Part shown: positions 30,751 to 40,033 of the stretch, piece after piece
How the letters are laid out: each line of letters begins with the position of its first letter
How positions within the stretch are numbered: position 1 is the stretch's first letter
From: Marinicella algicola
Lineage (GTDB): Bacteria; Pseudomonadota; Gammaproteobacteria; Xanthomonadales; Marinicellaceae
Length of the DNA stretch: 64,000 nucleotides
Assembly (NCBI RefSeq): GCF_028401385.1
Contig: NZ_JAQOMR010000001.1
Coordinates: 2,668,501 to 2,732,500 of the forward strand
Reading direction: 5' to 3'
Notes under the pieces: generated by a model
What the model was told of the DNA's origin: nothing
What the model saw: only the letters and a program-made list of their open reading frames with translations
Databases searched by the model: none
Program-made: the position numbers and the translations under genes

Positions 30751-30870
30751 AACCCGCGCGGCGCGGAGAAAGGATCGGCTGAACATATCAGAACCAGAAT
30801 ATCCACAGAGTCGCGGAGCAATTCCTTCGCCATCGTGGCAAATGTTCCCTGATTGTTCTACCTAGTTCTC

Positions 30871-32191
30871 ATGTCGAAGATCCTAACGCCAAACCAGATG
30901 CTCGGTCAGATCGGAGAACTCGCTGTAGGGCAGCGGTTTCTTCATATCGGCTTTCAGTTTGACGGCCGGTCCCGCCTTGAAGCCGGGATCGACGGCATCG
31001 CCGAAGTGATGGATGAAGGCCGCCCCTTGGCGCGAATGATCGCCGTGCAGGTCAAGGCAACGGCAGAGGGAAATACACATCCGAAGACGATACGGGGTTC
31101 AGCTATCTGCTCAAGCCGAAAGACCTGGATTACTGGCGCGGATCGAACCTGCCCGTGATCATCGTCCTCTATCGAAAATCAGACGAGAGTTTCTACTGGA
31201 AAGAAGTCCCGAGTGGCGTCACAGCGGGTGAGCGCCGCCTTCGGTTCGATAAGGCGCAGGACGTCTTAGATAGCAATGCGGCCGACCATCTGGCAGCCCT
31301 CACGGTGCCCAAGGCCGGATCTCGGCTATTACGTTCCGCCGCTTGGCGGGGCGAAAGCGCCCTTGTTAATATGCTGCCGATCACCCTGCCTACCGAGATA
31401 TTCGTTGCTTCGACACCGCATAGGGGGCCGAAGGCAACGTCGTTGCTCCTGGAAGCTGACGGACCCGCCCGGTTCGACTGGGTCATCAATGGCGGTTCGT
31501 TCTGGTCATTTCACGATCCCCGCAATTCCTCGTGCCGCGACATTGTCGATACCGATCAGGTCGAGGCGATCGAGACGAGCTATCTCGCTTTTCACGAGGA
31601 CCTTGACGAGCAGCATAAATTCTCCTTCCTGCTACGGCAGACGCTCAGGCACCAGGTTGCGGAAGACCTGAACTGGGAGAAGGAGCGCAAGCTGCTTTAT
31701 TTCCGGGCGGAAGAGAAGAATGCCCCCGCCGGTTCCATTATGAATCGACGCAGAAAAAGACACATGCCGACGTCGTGAATGTCATTACCAGCAAGAAGGA
31801 AGAGGGGCTTGTTGCCTACGTGCGCCACCACGCATTTGCGCCGCGCTTCGAACTGCTCGACGACCAGTGGTTTTTGATCATCACCCCGACCTACTATTTT
31901 ACGACGGACGGCTTCACACCGCACTCTTACCCGCAGGCTTTGCTCGCCGGAAAGAAGCGTCTGGATAACAGCGCCTCGCTGCGCGGTCAGGTGATCATGT
32001 GGCATCGCTTCCTTACCCAGAAACAGAGCGCAGGTGATGATCTCTTCGAACGCCATGCGGTTCAGGAGCCTCGCCTGAAATTCGATCCGCCGCCGCAGAT
32101 CGCGCTTGATACACGGGTGCCGGAAGATGTCTGGGGCACGCCGAAGAAACGACCCGAAGACCCAGCCGAGCAGGAAAGGTTCGCGGTCTGA
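30871..32191 (+). CDS. DUF4365 nuclease-APAZ protein, effector of a short Argonaute (SPARDA-type) system (frameshifted)
   Basis: About 440 residues. Residues 1-130 are DUF4365, a PD-(D/E)XK fold: [37 protein letters not shown] with the metal-binding Asp, and [12 protein letters not shown] with the QxK pair. The remainder is an APAZ region; it contains [32 protein letters not shown], and [20 protein letters not shown], then [16 protein letters not shown]. Breaks near 31075, 31325-31370 and 31725 are single-base. In SPARDA systems this protein (DREN) is a DNA/RNA nuclease activated when the partner Argonaute binds target. It ends in a TGATG overlap with the Argonaute gene. Confidence 0.75.
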
Positions 32192-33643
32192 TGGAATTCG
32201 AAAGCAAGATATTTGAAGAGCCCGAGCTGGAATTCGGCGATCAGCATCACGGCCTGGATCCGCGCCGCGGACTCGTCGAAGCGGGGCCGCTGCAGCCGCC
32301 CTTGGGGAGGTGATCAGGGTCGGGGTTGTCGGCAGCACGAAGACGGTCGAGAGCACGCAAAATACTTCTCGGCTGTTGCAACAGGGATCAAGGGAAAGGG
32401 CGAGAAGCATCCTAATCTGCACCCGGATTTTCCCGGCCTTGGCAATCAGAATCCTTTCCGCTGCCGGTTTGAAATCCCGGAGAATGTTACGGCCGCACTA
32501 TCACAGAGCAAGATCGACAAAATCGTCAAGGAGCCGCATCACCAGAAGGCGGTGGAGATGGCAGTCGATGAAATATTCTCACTGCTGCAGACGCTGGATG
32601 ATAGCGGCTACCGACCTGATGTTGCCATCGTTGCCTTGCCGGTCGCGCTTATCGAGCGTATCTGGAATGCGAAGGTAGATTCAAAAGTACGACCGAGAAG
32701 GAAGACAGCGGCGGTTCAGATGCCCCGAATTTCAGGGGATGCTCAAAGCTCGAACGATGGGTCTGAATTTTCCGATCCAGATCGTGTGGGAGGATGTGAT
32801 CGACGACAAGGCGGCAATCTCCCGCAAAATCAAGGAAAGCAAGGACCGCGAGATACAGGACGAGGCAGACCGGAGCTGGAACCTCTTCACCACACTCTAT
32901 TTTAAAGGCAGCGGCCGCATCCCATGGCGCCGCCAGCCACGGGAAGGCGAGTTTGCCGCTTGCTATGTCGGGATCAGCTTTTACCGCGAGGCAGGGGGCC
33001 AGCAGCTTTTTACCAGCGCGGCGCAAATGTTCGATGAGCGCGGGCGCGGGTTCATTCTCAAGGGAAGAGGGCGCAAACCGAAAGCCGCGGCCGTCATCCC
33101 TATATGACCGACGATGATGCCTACGAGCTCATCGGGCAGGTGCTTGCAGCCTACAAAAATCATCACAAGCACTATCCGGCACGGGTCATTGTGCTCAAAA
33201 CCTCCCGTTTCCGGGAGGATGAGGCCGACGGCATTCTGCGCGCGCTGGAAGAAGCGGGCACCGAGCTTCGCGATCTTGTCTGGGTTCAGGAGTCGTACGC
33301 AGCAAAGATCTTGCGCGATGGAAACTATCCTGTCCTGCGCGGCACGTTTGTGAACCTGGCGGGTAAGGGCTTGCTCTACACAAATGGCAGTATACCCTAC
33401 TACGGCACCTATCCGGGTCTGTATGATCCGCGTCCGCTGCTGCTTTGTCCGCATAAAAGCTGCGACAGCACGATTGCCCAAATCGCCGAGGAGGTCTTCT
33501 CGCTGACCAAAATCAACTGGAACTCGACCCAGATGAACCAGCGCCTTCCGATCCCTATCCGCGCAGCGCGTAAGGTGGGCGAGATCCTAAAATATATGGG
33601 CGAAGGCCAAACCGTAAGTACCGACTACCGGCGCTATATCTAG
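32191..33643 (+). CDS. Short prokaryotic Argonaute (MID-PIWI) (frameshifted)
   Basis: About 484 residues, the size of short Argonautes, with no PAZ. The MID part contains [21 protein letters not shown] contains [60 protein letters not shown], and the diagnostic C-terminal stretch [34 protein letters not shown]. The first catalytic Asp position of active PIWI reads VGISF, so it should be slicer-inactive like other short Argonautes. Breaks lie near 32345, 32690 and 33100. Together with the upstream DUF4365-APAZ protein it forms a guide-directed abortive-infection system. Confidence 0.82.
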
Positions 33644-33652
33644 GCGGCACCA

Positions 33653-33964
33653 TCAGGAAGCATGTCTCTTGTTTCGGACGCGCATGTAGCCCTTTGCTCT
33701 GCTCTGACTTGACGCGAAATGATTGATTGGTTCCTCGAATATTGCGGACAGTTCCCGGACCCGTCTTTGCAGCTCCTCCCGTTTCATGGAACGCTCCTTG
33801 GACATTAGCTGGTAGAAAGCGACCCAGAACGCTGCGGCATCGTCGAAATTGATCGCGTTCTGCGGCCCGATGAGCGAGTAACAGCCGGTTTGCGGCAGGA
33901 GCTGTTTGGCGAGATTCTCGTGCGCCATCTGGCAGGCCGAGACGAAGATGCAGATCACCGGCAA
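33653..33964 (-). pseudogene. C-terminal fragment of an unidentified protein (possibly CHAT/caspase-like)
   Basis: A 103-residue frame with ICIFVSACQMAHENLAKQLL, GCYSLIGPQNAINFDDAAAF and WVAFYQLMSKERSMKREELQ. The SAC-then-GP-then-FW pattern recalls the end of caspase-like or CHAT peptidase domains, but I cannot name the family. No N-terminal part exists: directly upstream on this strand is a cut IS110 transposase. Probably a truncated effector gene. Confidence 0.35.
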
Positions 33965-33967
33965 ACG

Positions 33968-34174
33968 CTACGCCGTCAGCGCATGATAGAACCAGACTGA
34001 CAACTGCCCTGTCTCGAACACGACCCGCCGGACTGACGGTGCACGTTTGCGGATCACTGCTGCGAGCCGTTGCGGGTCCGACGCGCACTTGCCCCGCCAA
34101 ATCCTCTTGCCGTCCTGTCGGATGGATATTGCTGTCTCTTTCATGAATACGTCGAGACCGATATACTGATGCAT
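33968..34174 (-). pseudogene. IS110-family transposase, N-terminal fragment
   Basis: 68 residues: MHQYIGLDVFMKETAISIRQ, the DEDD-type start (GLDV Asp), then KRIWRGKCASDPQRLAAVIR and VVFETGQLSVWFYHALTA (second acidic position in FETG). The remaining three quarters of the transposase are missing. Inactive remnant joined to the next fragment. Confidence 0.8.
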
Positions 34175-34374
34175 GGTTGTCCTCCGTTCGGTGTTTGGGC
34201 CCGGTTGCGATCATGAGCCCGTTCTTCATTCTAGCGGGGGACAGTCAGCCGGCTAGATGTTCAAATATCTAGCCACATCAAAAGGCGGCCATTGCTCCCG
34301 CGATTACACCATGTTCGTTCGATGGCCCCTTTCAGACAGTAGGCAGCGAAATGATTGATGACCACTAATCATGG

Positions 34375-35697
34375 TCAGGTGCTTGCAATCCACCTGCGTG
34401 CGTGGCCGAACGCTTTTGCCAGAGCCGCACGACTTTCATCTAGACCATCGACGCAGTATGCGTTTAGAAACTGACGTCCGGCCAACAGCTTCGCGTCCGT
34501 CTCGCTCAATCGCGCCTCTTCACAAACACGTTTCCATTCATTTGCAATGGTCGCAATCTGGCCCTCGATGATTGAAACAGCTTCAACCTCGCTCAACAGG
34601 AAATTGGCAGCCGCATCGAGGCAGTTCTTCAGCGTGCTCATGCGGTTGTCTCCACTGATCAGCATGGCCTGCGTCGCTTCATTGCCGGTTCGGCCCTGCG
34701 GGCAGATGTCGTAGGCGGGGGTAAGCGCCAGCATCCTGCCGTCCCAGAAGGCGGCATGATTGCGGGCGTGATCGTCGGTGTTGCCGCACAGGATATTGAA
34801 GCAGAGCCGTCCGAAGAGTTCTTTCAGCGTTTCCTTTGGCTGGGTGAAGCGATGGCGGATGATTTCTGCGAGGTCCTGGTAGGAGGCATAGCGCGCCATC
34901 ATTTCATCGAGGCCGAACATCGTCAGTGCCGAGACCATGGCCTTTCTCTGCCAGCCATTGTCGCCTTTGACGCGGTCGAAGCGTTCGATCAGCAGGACAT
35001 CCTTGTTCGCTGCAGAGACCGTCGAGACCGGCGCGACGTTCAGACCACAGGTGGCCGCAAGCCGCATCGCAATGAACTCGGCCTTTACGACGCTATAAAG
35101 ATCGTTGCTCGAAGAGAACTTGGCGATCAGCTTTTGGTCACCGCGATCGATCAGCGCCTTCGGCCGTGCGCCGCCGATCGAGGTTCCGTGGTTGAGTGCC
35201 TGATCCAATGCAGGCGTCAGCGAAGCGCCCCGCTCGATCCGGCCGGCGGCTTCAATGAGTTCCTCATAGGACGCCTCTGCCTTGAGACGGGGAACGTATT
35301 CCGTTGCCGATTGCTGAAAGTCGAGTGCGCCGATCCGATCGGAACCGGATTCCAGCAAGTATGTCAGCTCGGTGATATCGCCGGTGTCGTCTTCGGCAGG
35401 CTTGCCGCCCACCAGACGATTGAGAATGACCCTGCGACCCCATGCGTCAGGCGAGCCATCCCGCAGGCAACTCGCCATAGGCAGGCCGGCGTCCGGCTCG
35501 ATCAGACCGCGACGCAGCGGAAGCTCGGGCTCATAAATCGGGATCGCATTGTCACGGTCCAGATAGCTGGCGCCATAGTTGAAAACGTAGCGGTTGCCGC
35601 CACGCGTGATGCGACCGGCAACAACCGGGTCAGTCTGCTCTGGCAGCCAGATCCAGACATAGGCCTCCTTGTGCTGCGAAAGCCTAGAAGTCATCAT
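34375..35697 (-). CDS. hipA: HipA-family serine/threonine kinase toxin
   Basis: About 440 residues. N-terminal subdomain YVWIWLPEQTDPVVAGRITR, EPELPLRRGLIEPDAGLPMA; glycine-rich loop TSIGGARPKALI; catalytic loop CGNTDDHARNHAAFWDG (conserved DDHxxN); metal-binding YDICPQ. HipA kinases phosphorylate aminoacyl-tRNA synthetases and cause growth arrest. Two ATGs (35697, 35694) overlap the end of hipB; longer upstream starts would run through the hipB frame and read as low-complexity. Two-gene toxin-antitoxin operon. Confidence 0.87.
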   Translation of the reverse strand: MMTSRLSQHKEAYVWIWLPEQTDPVVAGRITRGGNRYVFNYGASYLDRDNAIPIYEPELPLRRGLIEPDAGLPMASCLRDGSPDAWGRRVILNRLVGGKPAEDDTGDITELTYLLESGSDRIGALDFQQSATEYVPRLKAEASYEELIEAAGRIERGASLTPALDQALNHGTSIGGARPKALIDRGDQKLIAKFSSSNDLYSVVKAEFIAMRLAATCGLNVAPVSTVSAANKDVLLIERFDRVKGDNGWQRKAMVSALTMFGLDEMMARYASYQDLAEIIRHRFTQPKETLKELFGRLCFNILCGNTDDHARNHAAFWDGRMLALTPAYDICPQGRTGNEATQAMLISGDNRMSTLKNCLDAAANFLLSEVEAVSIIEGQIATIANEWKRVCEEARLSETDAKLLAGRQFLNAYCVDGLDESRAALAKAFGHARRWIAST

Positions 35698-36016
35698 CGA
35701 CCTCCTGCGGGCTGTGGCGAACGCTCTTGGGCAGAAGCGCCAGCTTCTCATCGAGACGGGCGTTATGCATGGCCAGTGTCTGATCATCCAGATCGAACAG
35801 GCGGATGCCGACCAGAGTGGCGACCTCGAAGACCGTGCCGATCTCCGGTCCCGGTTCTCCATACTCGATCCTGCGAAGCGTTTTGCGGGTAATGCCGGCA
35901 CGCTCGGAGAGTTCGACAGCGGTCAGGCCGCGCTCAACGCGGGCGGCCCTGATCAGCTTGCCGAACAAGGACAAGGCCTGTTTTGTGGTACGGGAATAGC
36001 TGCGGGTTCGCTTCAT
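35684..36016 (-). CDS. hipB: HipB-like XRE antitoxin
   Basis: 110 residues with a helix-turn-helix at about 22-75: LIRAARVERGLTAVELSERA, GITRKTLRRIEYGEPGPEIG, VFEVATLVGIRLFDLDD. It overlaps hipA by 14 bases. Antitoxin and repressor of the operon; likely operator half-sites lie 56-103 bases upstream. Confidence 0.85.
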   Translation of the reverse strand: MKRTRSYSRTTKQALSLFGKLIRAARVERGLTAVELSERAGITRKTLRRIEYGEPGPEIGTVFEVATLVGIRLFDLDDQTLAMHNARLDEKLALLPKSVRHSPQEVDDDF

Positions 36017-36071
36017 GATAGCTCCGTTGAGCGGATCATTTAAAAGCCTTTTGGTCGCCGATGGATATTTT

Positions 36072-36119
36072 AAGGCTCATTATAGTGCAAGACAGACGAA
36101 ACGCAAACTCACGAGCCTT
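36072..36119. promoter_or_regulatory. Inverted half-sites upstream of hipB
   Basis: TTTAAGGCTCATT and, inverted 34 bases further, ACGAGCCTTATA share the core AAGGCTC (36072-36078 and, as GAGCCTT, 36113-36119). They sit in an AT-rich region upstream of hipB. Paired half-sites of this kind are typical HipB operators. Predicted only. Confidence 0.45.
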
Positions 36120-36143
36120 ATATGTACCATTAGCGTCTTTATG

Positions 36144-36158
36144 GATCATATAATGATC
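36144..36158. promoter_or_regulatory. GATCAT-ATA-ATGATC palindrome upstream of kptA
   Basis: Perfect 6-bp inverted repeat with a 3-base centre, in the divergent hipB / kptA intergenic region, 128 bases before the kptA ATG. It might be a regulator site or part of the -10 (ATATAAT lies across it). Confidence 0.35.
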
Positions 36159-36285
36159 ATTAGTGACGCGATCTATCCAGCGAGTTTGCCAATCCCCGCC
36201 ATCGCGCCATATCGATGATCACTTCATTCAGAAGAATGCCTGCCACAAGAGAACACCTGGCCGGAAAGTCACTAAAGGTCATGCA

Positions 36286-36816
36286 ATGAGCAGCGACAGC
36301 AAATTCATCTCCCGCGTGCTCCGGCACGAACCAGAGCTTGTGGGGCTGAAACTGCGTGCAGGCGGATGGGCGCTTGTTTCTGACCTGCTGCGCGGCTTGA
36401 AGAAAGCTGGCCGTCCATTGAATGTGGAAGAGCTGAGACAGCTGGTGGCAGACAACGACAAACAACGTTTCACCCTTTCGGAGAACGGTGAGATGATCAG
36501 GGCGGCGCAGGGGCACAGTATCGCGGTGGACCTTGGACTTTCATTGTCAGTGCCGCCGCCGGTGCTTTTCCATGGAACCGCCCGAGCCAACCTGGACGCC
36601 ATCTTTGCAGATGGCATCAAGCCGGGCCGTCGCCAATACGTCCACCTGTCTCAGGACGCCACGACTGCCGAGAAGGTTGGCCAGCGTCATGGCAAGCCTG
36701 TGGTGTTGAGCATCGACGCGCTGCGCATGCACGAAGATCGGTGTTCCTTTTGGGTCGCCGACAATGGCGTCTGGCTGACGGAATGGGTGGCGCCGGAATA
36801 TCTGGGGTTTCAATAA
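36286..36816 (+). CDS. kptA: RNA 2'-phosphotransferase (Tpt1/KptA family)
   Basis: 176 residues. KptA transfers an RNA 2'-phosphate to NAD+, giving ADP-ribose-1'',2''-cyclic phosphate. Hallmarks: ISRVLRHEPELVGLKLRAGG (Arg and His of the N-lobe), PVLFHGTARANLDAIFADGI (HGT), GRRQYVHLSQDATTAEKVGQ (HLS), and WVADNGVWLTEWVAPEYLGF. Start at 36286 because upstream codons do not fit the family. Bacteria lack the tRNA splicing that makes Tpt1 essential in yeast, so its role here is unknown; the place beside HipBA and other accessory genes suggests a stress or defence use. Confidence 0.9.
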   Translation: MSSDSKFISRVLRHEPELVGLKLRAGGWALVSDLLRGLKKAGRPLNVEELRQLVADNDKQRFTLSENGEMIRAAQGHSIAVDLGLSLSVPPPVLFHGTARANLDAIFADGIKPGRRQYVHLSQDATTAEKVGQRHGKPVVLSIDALRMHEDRCSFWVADNGVWLTEWVAPEYLGFQ

Positions 36817-37055
36817 GGTCGAGCAAACGGTGGCCATTTTGGCTTCCTCTGCGCTCGGGCGGCCTCAATGTACCTTTCAGATGTTTCTGGTCCCACGTTC
36901 AGTGCCGGAAAGCGTTCGGAGACGGCTACTGCGAATAATAGATCGCCACTCTGTTTTTCGCATTTTATCGTTTTAATACAAAGCATTGTAAGTGGGGCGC
37001 CGTCGTGCAAGAACGCATCCAGATCCCATGTTGCTTCCTTCGGATAACACCTCTC

Positions 37056-37850
37056 ATGCCCGTTCTGATCACCGCCGACCTGCATCTCGACCAATGGCTT
37101 GAAGCAGGACGTGATCCCTTCGCCGCGCTGCCTCCTGAAATGCTCGGCGCATTGGATGCACTGTTCATCGCAGGAGATCTGGCGGACAAACCGAAGGTGC
37201 GATGGGCGCGATTGCTCCGGCATCTTGGACGCTATATCGACCCGGCACGCATTTACGTGTTCCCGGGCAACCACGACTATTATCACCACGTCATTGATGG
37301 CGATGACCGTCTTGCCGAATTGACGGCACAGGCGGGAGCCAATTTTGCGCAGAAGGCAGAAATCGCGGTCGGCAATACGCGGTTCCTGTGTTGCACGCTC
37401 TGGACTGACTTCGCGCTTCACGGCGCGCCTGCGGCTGCCATGGCGTTCGCCAGAACACGGATGAATGATTACCGCTATATCCGTAAAACACCTCGGTACA
37501 GCAAGATCCAACCATCAGACACGGTGCTCGTTCACGGAGATCATCGGCGCTGGCTGGAGGACCAGTTGGCGACGTCGTTTGTTGGCAAGACGGTGGTGGT
37601 CACGCATCACTGTCCACACCCGGAACTGCTGTCAGATTCGCCAAGCGAGTTTGATCCGATCTACGGCTCGGATCTTCGGGCACTGATCACGAAGCACAAC
37701 CCTGACGCCTGGTTGTTCGGGCATACGCATAGGCAGCGTCAAACCGTTGAAGGCGACACGACTGTCCGCAATGTTTCGCTTGGTTATCCGTCGGAGGTGG
37801 AGGCCGGGCAGGAAGCTGACCTCTTGATGCGAGGCATGATCGATGTCTGA
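37056..37850 (+). CDS. Calcineurin-like metallophosphoesterase, copy A
   Basis: 264 residues. Motifs: VLITADLHLDQW (DxH), FIAGDLADK (GDxxD), VFPGNHDYYHH (GNHD), VVTHHCPHPE (H), WLFGHTHRQRQ (GHTH). It is about half identical to the gene at 42169 by eye, with the same GNHDYY and CCTLWTDF segments, so the two are paralogues. Start at 37056 (MPVLITADLHLD), as the upstream extension is not conserved in the paralogue. Substrate unknown. Confidence 0.85.
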   Translation: MPVLITADLHLDQWLEAGRDPFAALPPEMLGALDALFIAGDLADKPKVRWARLLRHLGRYIDPARIYVFPGNHDYYHHVIDGDDRLAELTAQAGANFAQKAEIAVGNTRFLCCTLWTDFALHGAPAAAMAFARTRMNDYRYIRKTPRYSKIQPSDTVLVHGDHRRWLEDQLATSFVGKTVVVTHHCPHPELLSDSPSEFDPIYGSDLRALITKHNPDAWLFGHTHRQRQTVEGDTTVRNVSLGYPSEVEAGQEADLLMRGMIDV

Positions 37851-37997
37851 TCTCGCCGGCACGGCGAAGAGCGACGGTTTGAAGCGAACGACTGATCATT
37901 CGGTGCATTCGGCAAAGGAATGGTGATTGTTCGCCGGTCTTGCCGAAGCGATCAGAACGTTTAGTTTGGCATCGACCTCCGACACAGAGCAAACCCC

Positions 37998-38723
37998 ATG
38001 ATCGAGTTTCAATCCCTACCAGACGACCATCCTGATCTGGCTCTGTCGCCCCTGTTACGCGGTGCTTGCCTGATACTAAACTGTGCCGCGGAACATGGCG
38101 GGATCGGCTTGACTGCGACCAAGGCGTTCAAGCGCGATTTCGTAAGGTGGGCGGTGGAGAATTTTGAATGGCCAGGCAAATCGGCCAAAGAAACGTTCCG
38201 CTACCAGTCGGTCATCAATGAAGCTGACTTTCCACCCGTCGATATGTTGCACTTCCTGCTGATCCGCCTCCGTCTGGGCCGTCATTACAAGGGCATGTTC
38301 CGCGTCACCTCCGAAGGCAAAGATCTCGCGGCACATCCCGGCCTGCTGTTCAAACGACTCATACCCTTTTTCGTGCTCAATATCGACCACGCGGCCTATT
38401 CCCGCCTCGGTGAAGGCCTCTTCGGCAATTGGGATGTCTGGCTCAATGTCATGAATGTCGAGATCGAAGACGGGGCGAGCGAAGACAATCTATTCAGCTG
38501 CTTTTATGGCGAGGCAGAGACCGGCAATGACCGGCGCTGGCGTGAAGTTCTTGCATTCAGTGCTTGTGTTCTCAAGCCCTTGGAATGGAGTGGCTTGATC
38601 ACCGTGCAAGAGCTTCGCGATCGGGATGACAAGCTGGAATACATCGTAACGAAAACAGCCCTGTGGCGTTCAGGCCTGAAACTCGAGACGGACGACCTCG
38701 TTCAATCCGTGACACGTCACTGA
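37998..38723 (+). CDS. Hypothetical protein
   Basis: 241 residues, no family recognised. Mixed alpha/beta composition: CLILNCAAEHGGIGLTATKA, FKRDFVRWAVENFEWPGKSA, then a winged-helix-like middle (VDMLHFLLIRLRLGRHYKGM, FRVTSEGKDLAAHPGLLFKR). The C-terminal half has EVLAFSACVLKPLEWSGLIT. No signal peptide or membrane segment. 147 bases after metallophosphoesterase A on the same strand. The RYKGMFRVTSEGK wing suggests nucleic-acid binding, but this is weak. Confidence 0.6.
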   Translation: MIEFQSLPDDHPDLALSPLLRGACLILNCAAEHGGIGLTATKAFKRDFVRWAVENFEWPGKSAKETFRYQSVINEADFPPVDMLHFLLIRLRLGRHYKGMFRVTSEGKDLAAHPGLLFKRLIPFFVLNIDHAAYSRLGEGLFGNWDVWLNVMNVEIEDGASEDNLFSCFYGEAETGNDRRWREVLAFSACVLKPLEWSGLITVQELRDRDDKLEYIVTKTALWRSGLKLETDDLVQSVTRH

Positions 38724-38866
38724 GAACGATTGAGGTGCGTCCTCCCGCACGAAAAGCCGGTCGATTTCTGCATACTGTTGTTCAGAATGGCTGCCTTCGG
38801 CAGACCTTGCGATTTCACCCTGCAAATTGGCAACCGCCGCGATTCGAGGAATTATCCAGTTTTCTG

Positions 38867-39400
38867 TTACTCGCGTACCTGCAAGGCCTTGAGCCAGCCC
38901 GAAGCCAGGCGAGCACTGTCGGCGCCGGCCCGATGAGGCACACGCATGCGCTCGAGCTTTTCGTATAGAAAATCAAGGGCAAGACCATCGAAATGAGCGA
39001 AGCTCACAGTATCGTAGTCTTCGACAGTGATTACTGAAGGTGCCCAGCGTGCGGCGCCAAGAAGACGGCTTAGCCAGTGGGTTTCGAGCCTTGGAGCATC
39101 GGAAACCAGAATAAAGCCCTCGATTTTGGGCATCAGCTGTTGGGTGACGTCTTCAACGGTCGGGGCGGTCTCCAGATCCGACATCGAAATCCCATGCACC
39201 GCTTCGCTTTGCTTCGACCAATCCGCCCGCTCCCAAACCGATGCCGGCCGTATCAGCGACGACCATGTCTGAACCTGATTGCCTTCAATCCATGATATGC
39301 CGACTTCGATTGGCCAGCTCTCTGCTGATAGAGACGAGGCTTCGAAATCGAGGGCCATGAGTGTTTCGATATTTTTGCCGGTCATCAGATTTTGACCCAT
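38867..39400 (-). CDS. DEDDh-type 3'-5' exonuclease
   Basis: 177 residues. Exo motifs: MALDFEASSLSAESWPIEVG (DxE), VHGISMSD (HGIS), LVSDAPRLETHWLSRLL (SD, motif II), and VPHRAGADSARLASGWL (HxxxxD, motif III His and Asp). Similar to short DnaQ-like or RNase T-like enzymes. Start could also be the internal ATG at 39385 or 39358. No partner gene seen. Confidence 0.78.
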   Translation of the reverse strand: MGQNLMTGKNIETLMALDFEASSLSAESWPIEVGISWIEGNQVQTWSSLIRPASVWERADWSKQSEAVHGISMSDLETAPTVEDVTQQLMPKIEGFILVSDAPRLETHWLSRLLGAARWAPSVITVEDYDTVSFAHFDGLALDFLYEKLERMRVPHRAGADSARLASGWLKALQVRE

Positions 39401-39475
39401 ACTGCATCAATGGTCTCGAAGAAAGTAGCGTATTGAGGGTGGCGATAAGTAACAGCACAGTGGGTGACTAAAATG

Positions 39476-39562
39476 GGGGCCGACTGCTGACTGGCAGGTT
39501 TGGTCTCACCAATTAGCGAAGCGGACGTTCGGGCTTGAGAGGCGTTTAGTCGCTTTCGGCCC
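39476..39562 (-). repeat. 87-bp repeat, copy 1 (inverted relative to copy 2)
   Basis: Reverse complement matches 48940-49026 over the whole 87 bases with only a few mismatches (for example GACCAAACC against GACCGATCC, and ACTAAACGCC against ACTACGCTCC). Boundaries are sharp: beyond GGGCC on one side and CGGCCCC on the other the flanks differ. It is not coding. Dispersed repeat or end of a small mobile element. Confidence 0.7.
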
Positions 39563-39996
39563 TTTGCCAACCTTCGTGCCGGGCGCGGCGGATGACCGGT
39601 CCCAGCCCTATGCGGAGGGCCGGTCGGCAGCACCGATCAACCGCTCGGAGCACTACGACAGATGTTGCAGGTCCTCCTGCCCGTTGTAGCCCTCGCGCAA
39701 CTGTCATCTTCCGGTGTTAAATGTTAACGAGCCTTGAGCCTAGCGACGCGCGATGAAGAACCTTTAGGGAGAGACCTATTGACTCTGACGCTGCGATACT
39801 ACTTATCTGAAACAGGAGTTTGGCACTCTATGCGCGTCGCGTGGACCTTAACTCGCGAGTTAAGGAAATACGCCGGAGCTAAGGCTTCGAGATCTGCTGG
39901 CTCGAATGTGAGCCTTTGCACTTGGTTGCGACTCGGTGCAAACGACTCTGTCTAGGCAGAGTTGACCGACTGATGAAGCGTAGGGCGCGGGAAAAG
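39563..39996. other. No gene seen
   Basis: Short frames (such as 39734-39955) lack domains and are crossed by frames on the other strand. The region lies between the repeat and the bidirectional terminator. Confidence 0.4.
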
Positions 39997-40029
39997 AACC
40001 GCCATACACTTATTCAAGTGTTGGCGGTT
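39997..40029. terminator. Strong bidirectional terminator
   Basis: AACCGCCA (39997-40004) pairs with TGGCGGTT (40022-40029), with an inner ACACTT / AAGTGT stem around ATTC, one bulged T. It is flanked by AAAAG on the left and TTTTCC on the right, so it works in both directions. It ends the minus-strand three-gene operon at 40034. Confidence 0.8.
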
Positions 40030-40033
40030 TTCC

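Noticed and set aside
31697..32422. Minus-strand frame of 241 codons across the APAZ region
   Set aside because: Shadow of the nuclease-APAZ gene; no start context and no domain.
34756..35892. Plus-strand frame of 378 codons over hipA
   Set aside because: Antisense of the kinase, which has all catalytic motifs.
39734..39955. Possible 73-residue gene before the terminator
   Set aside because: Weak start context and low-information sequence; lies between a repeat and a terminator.
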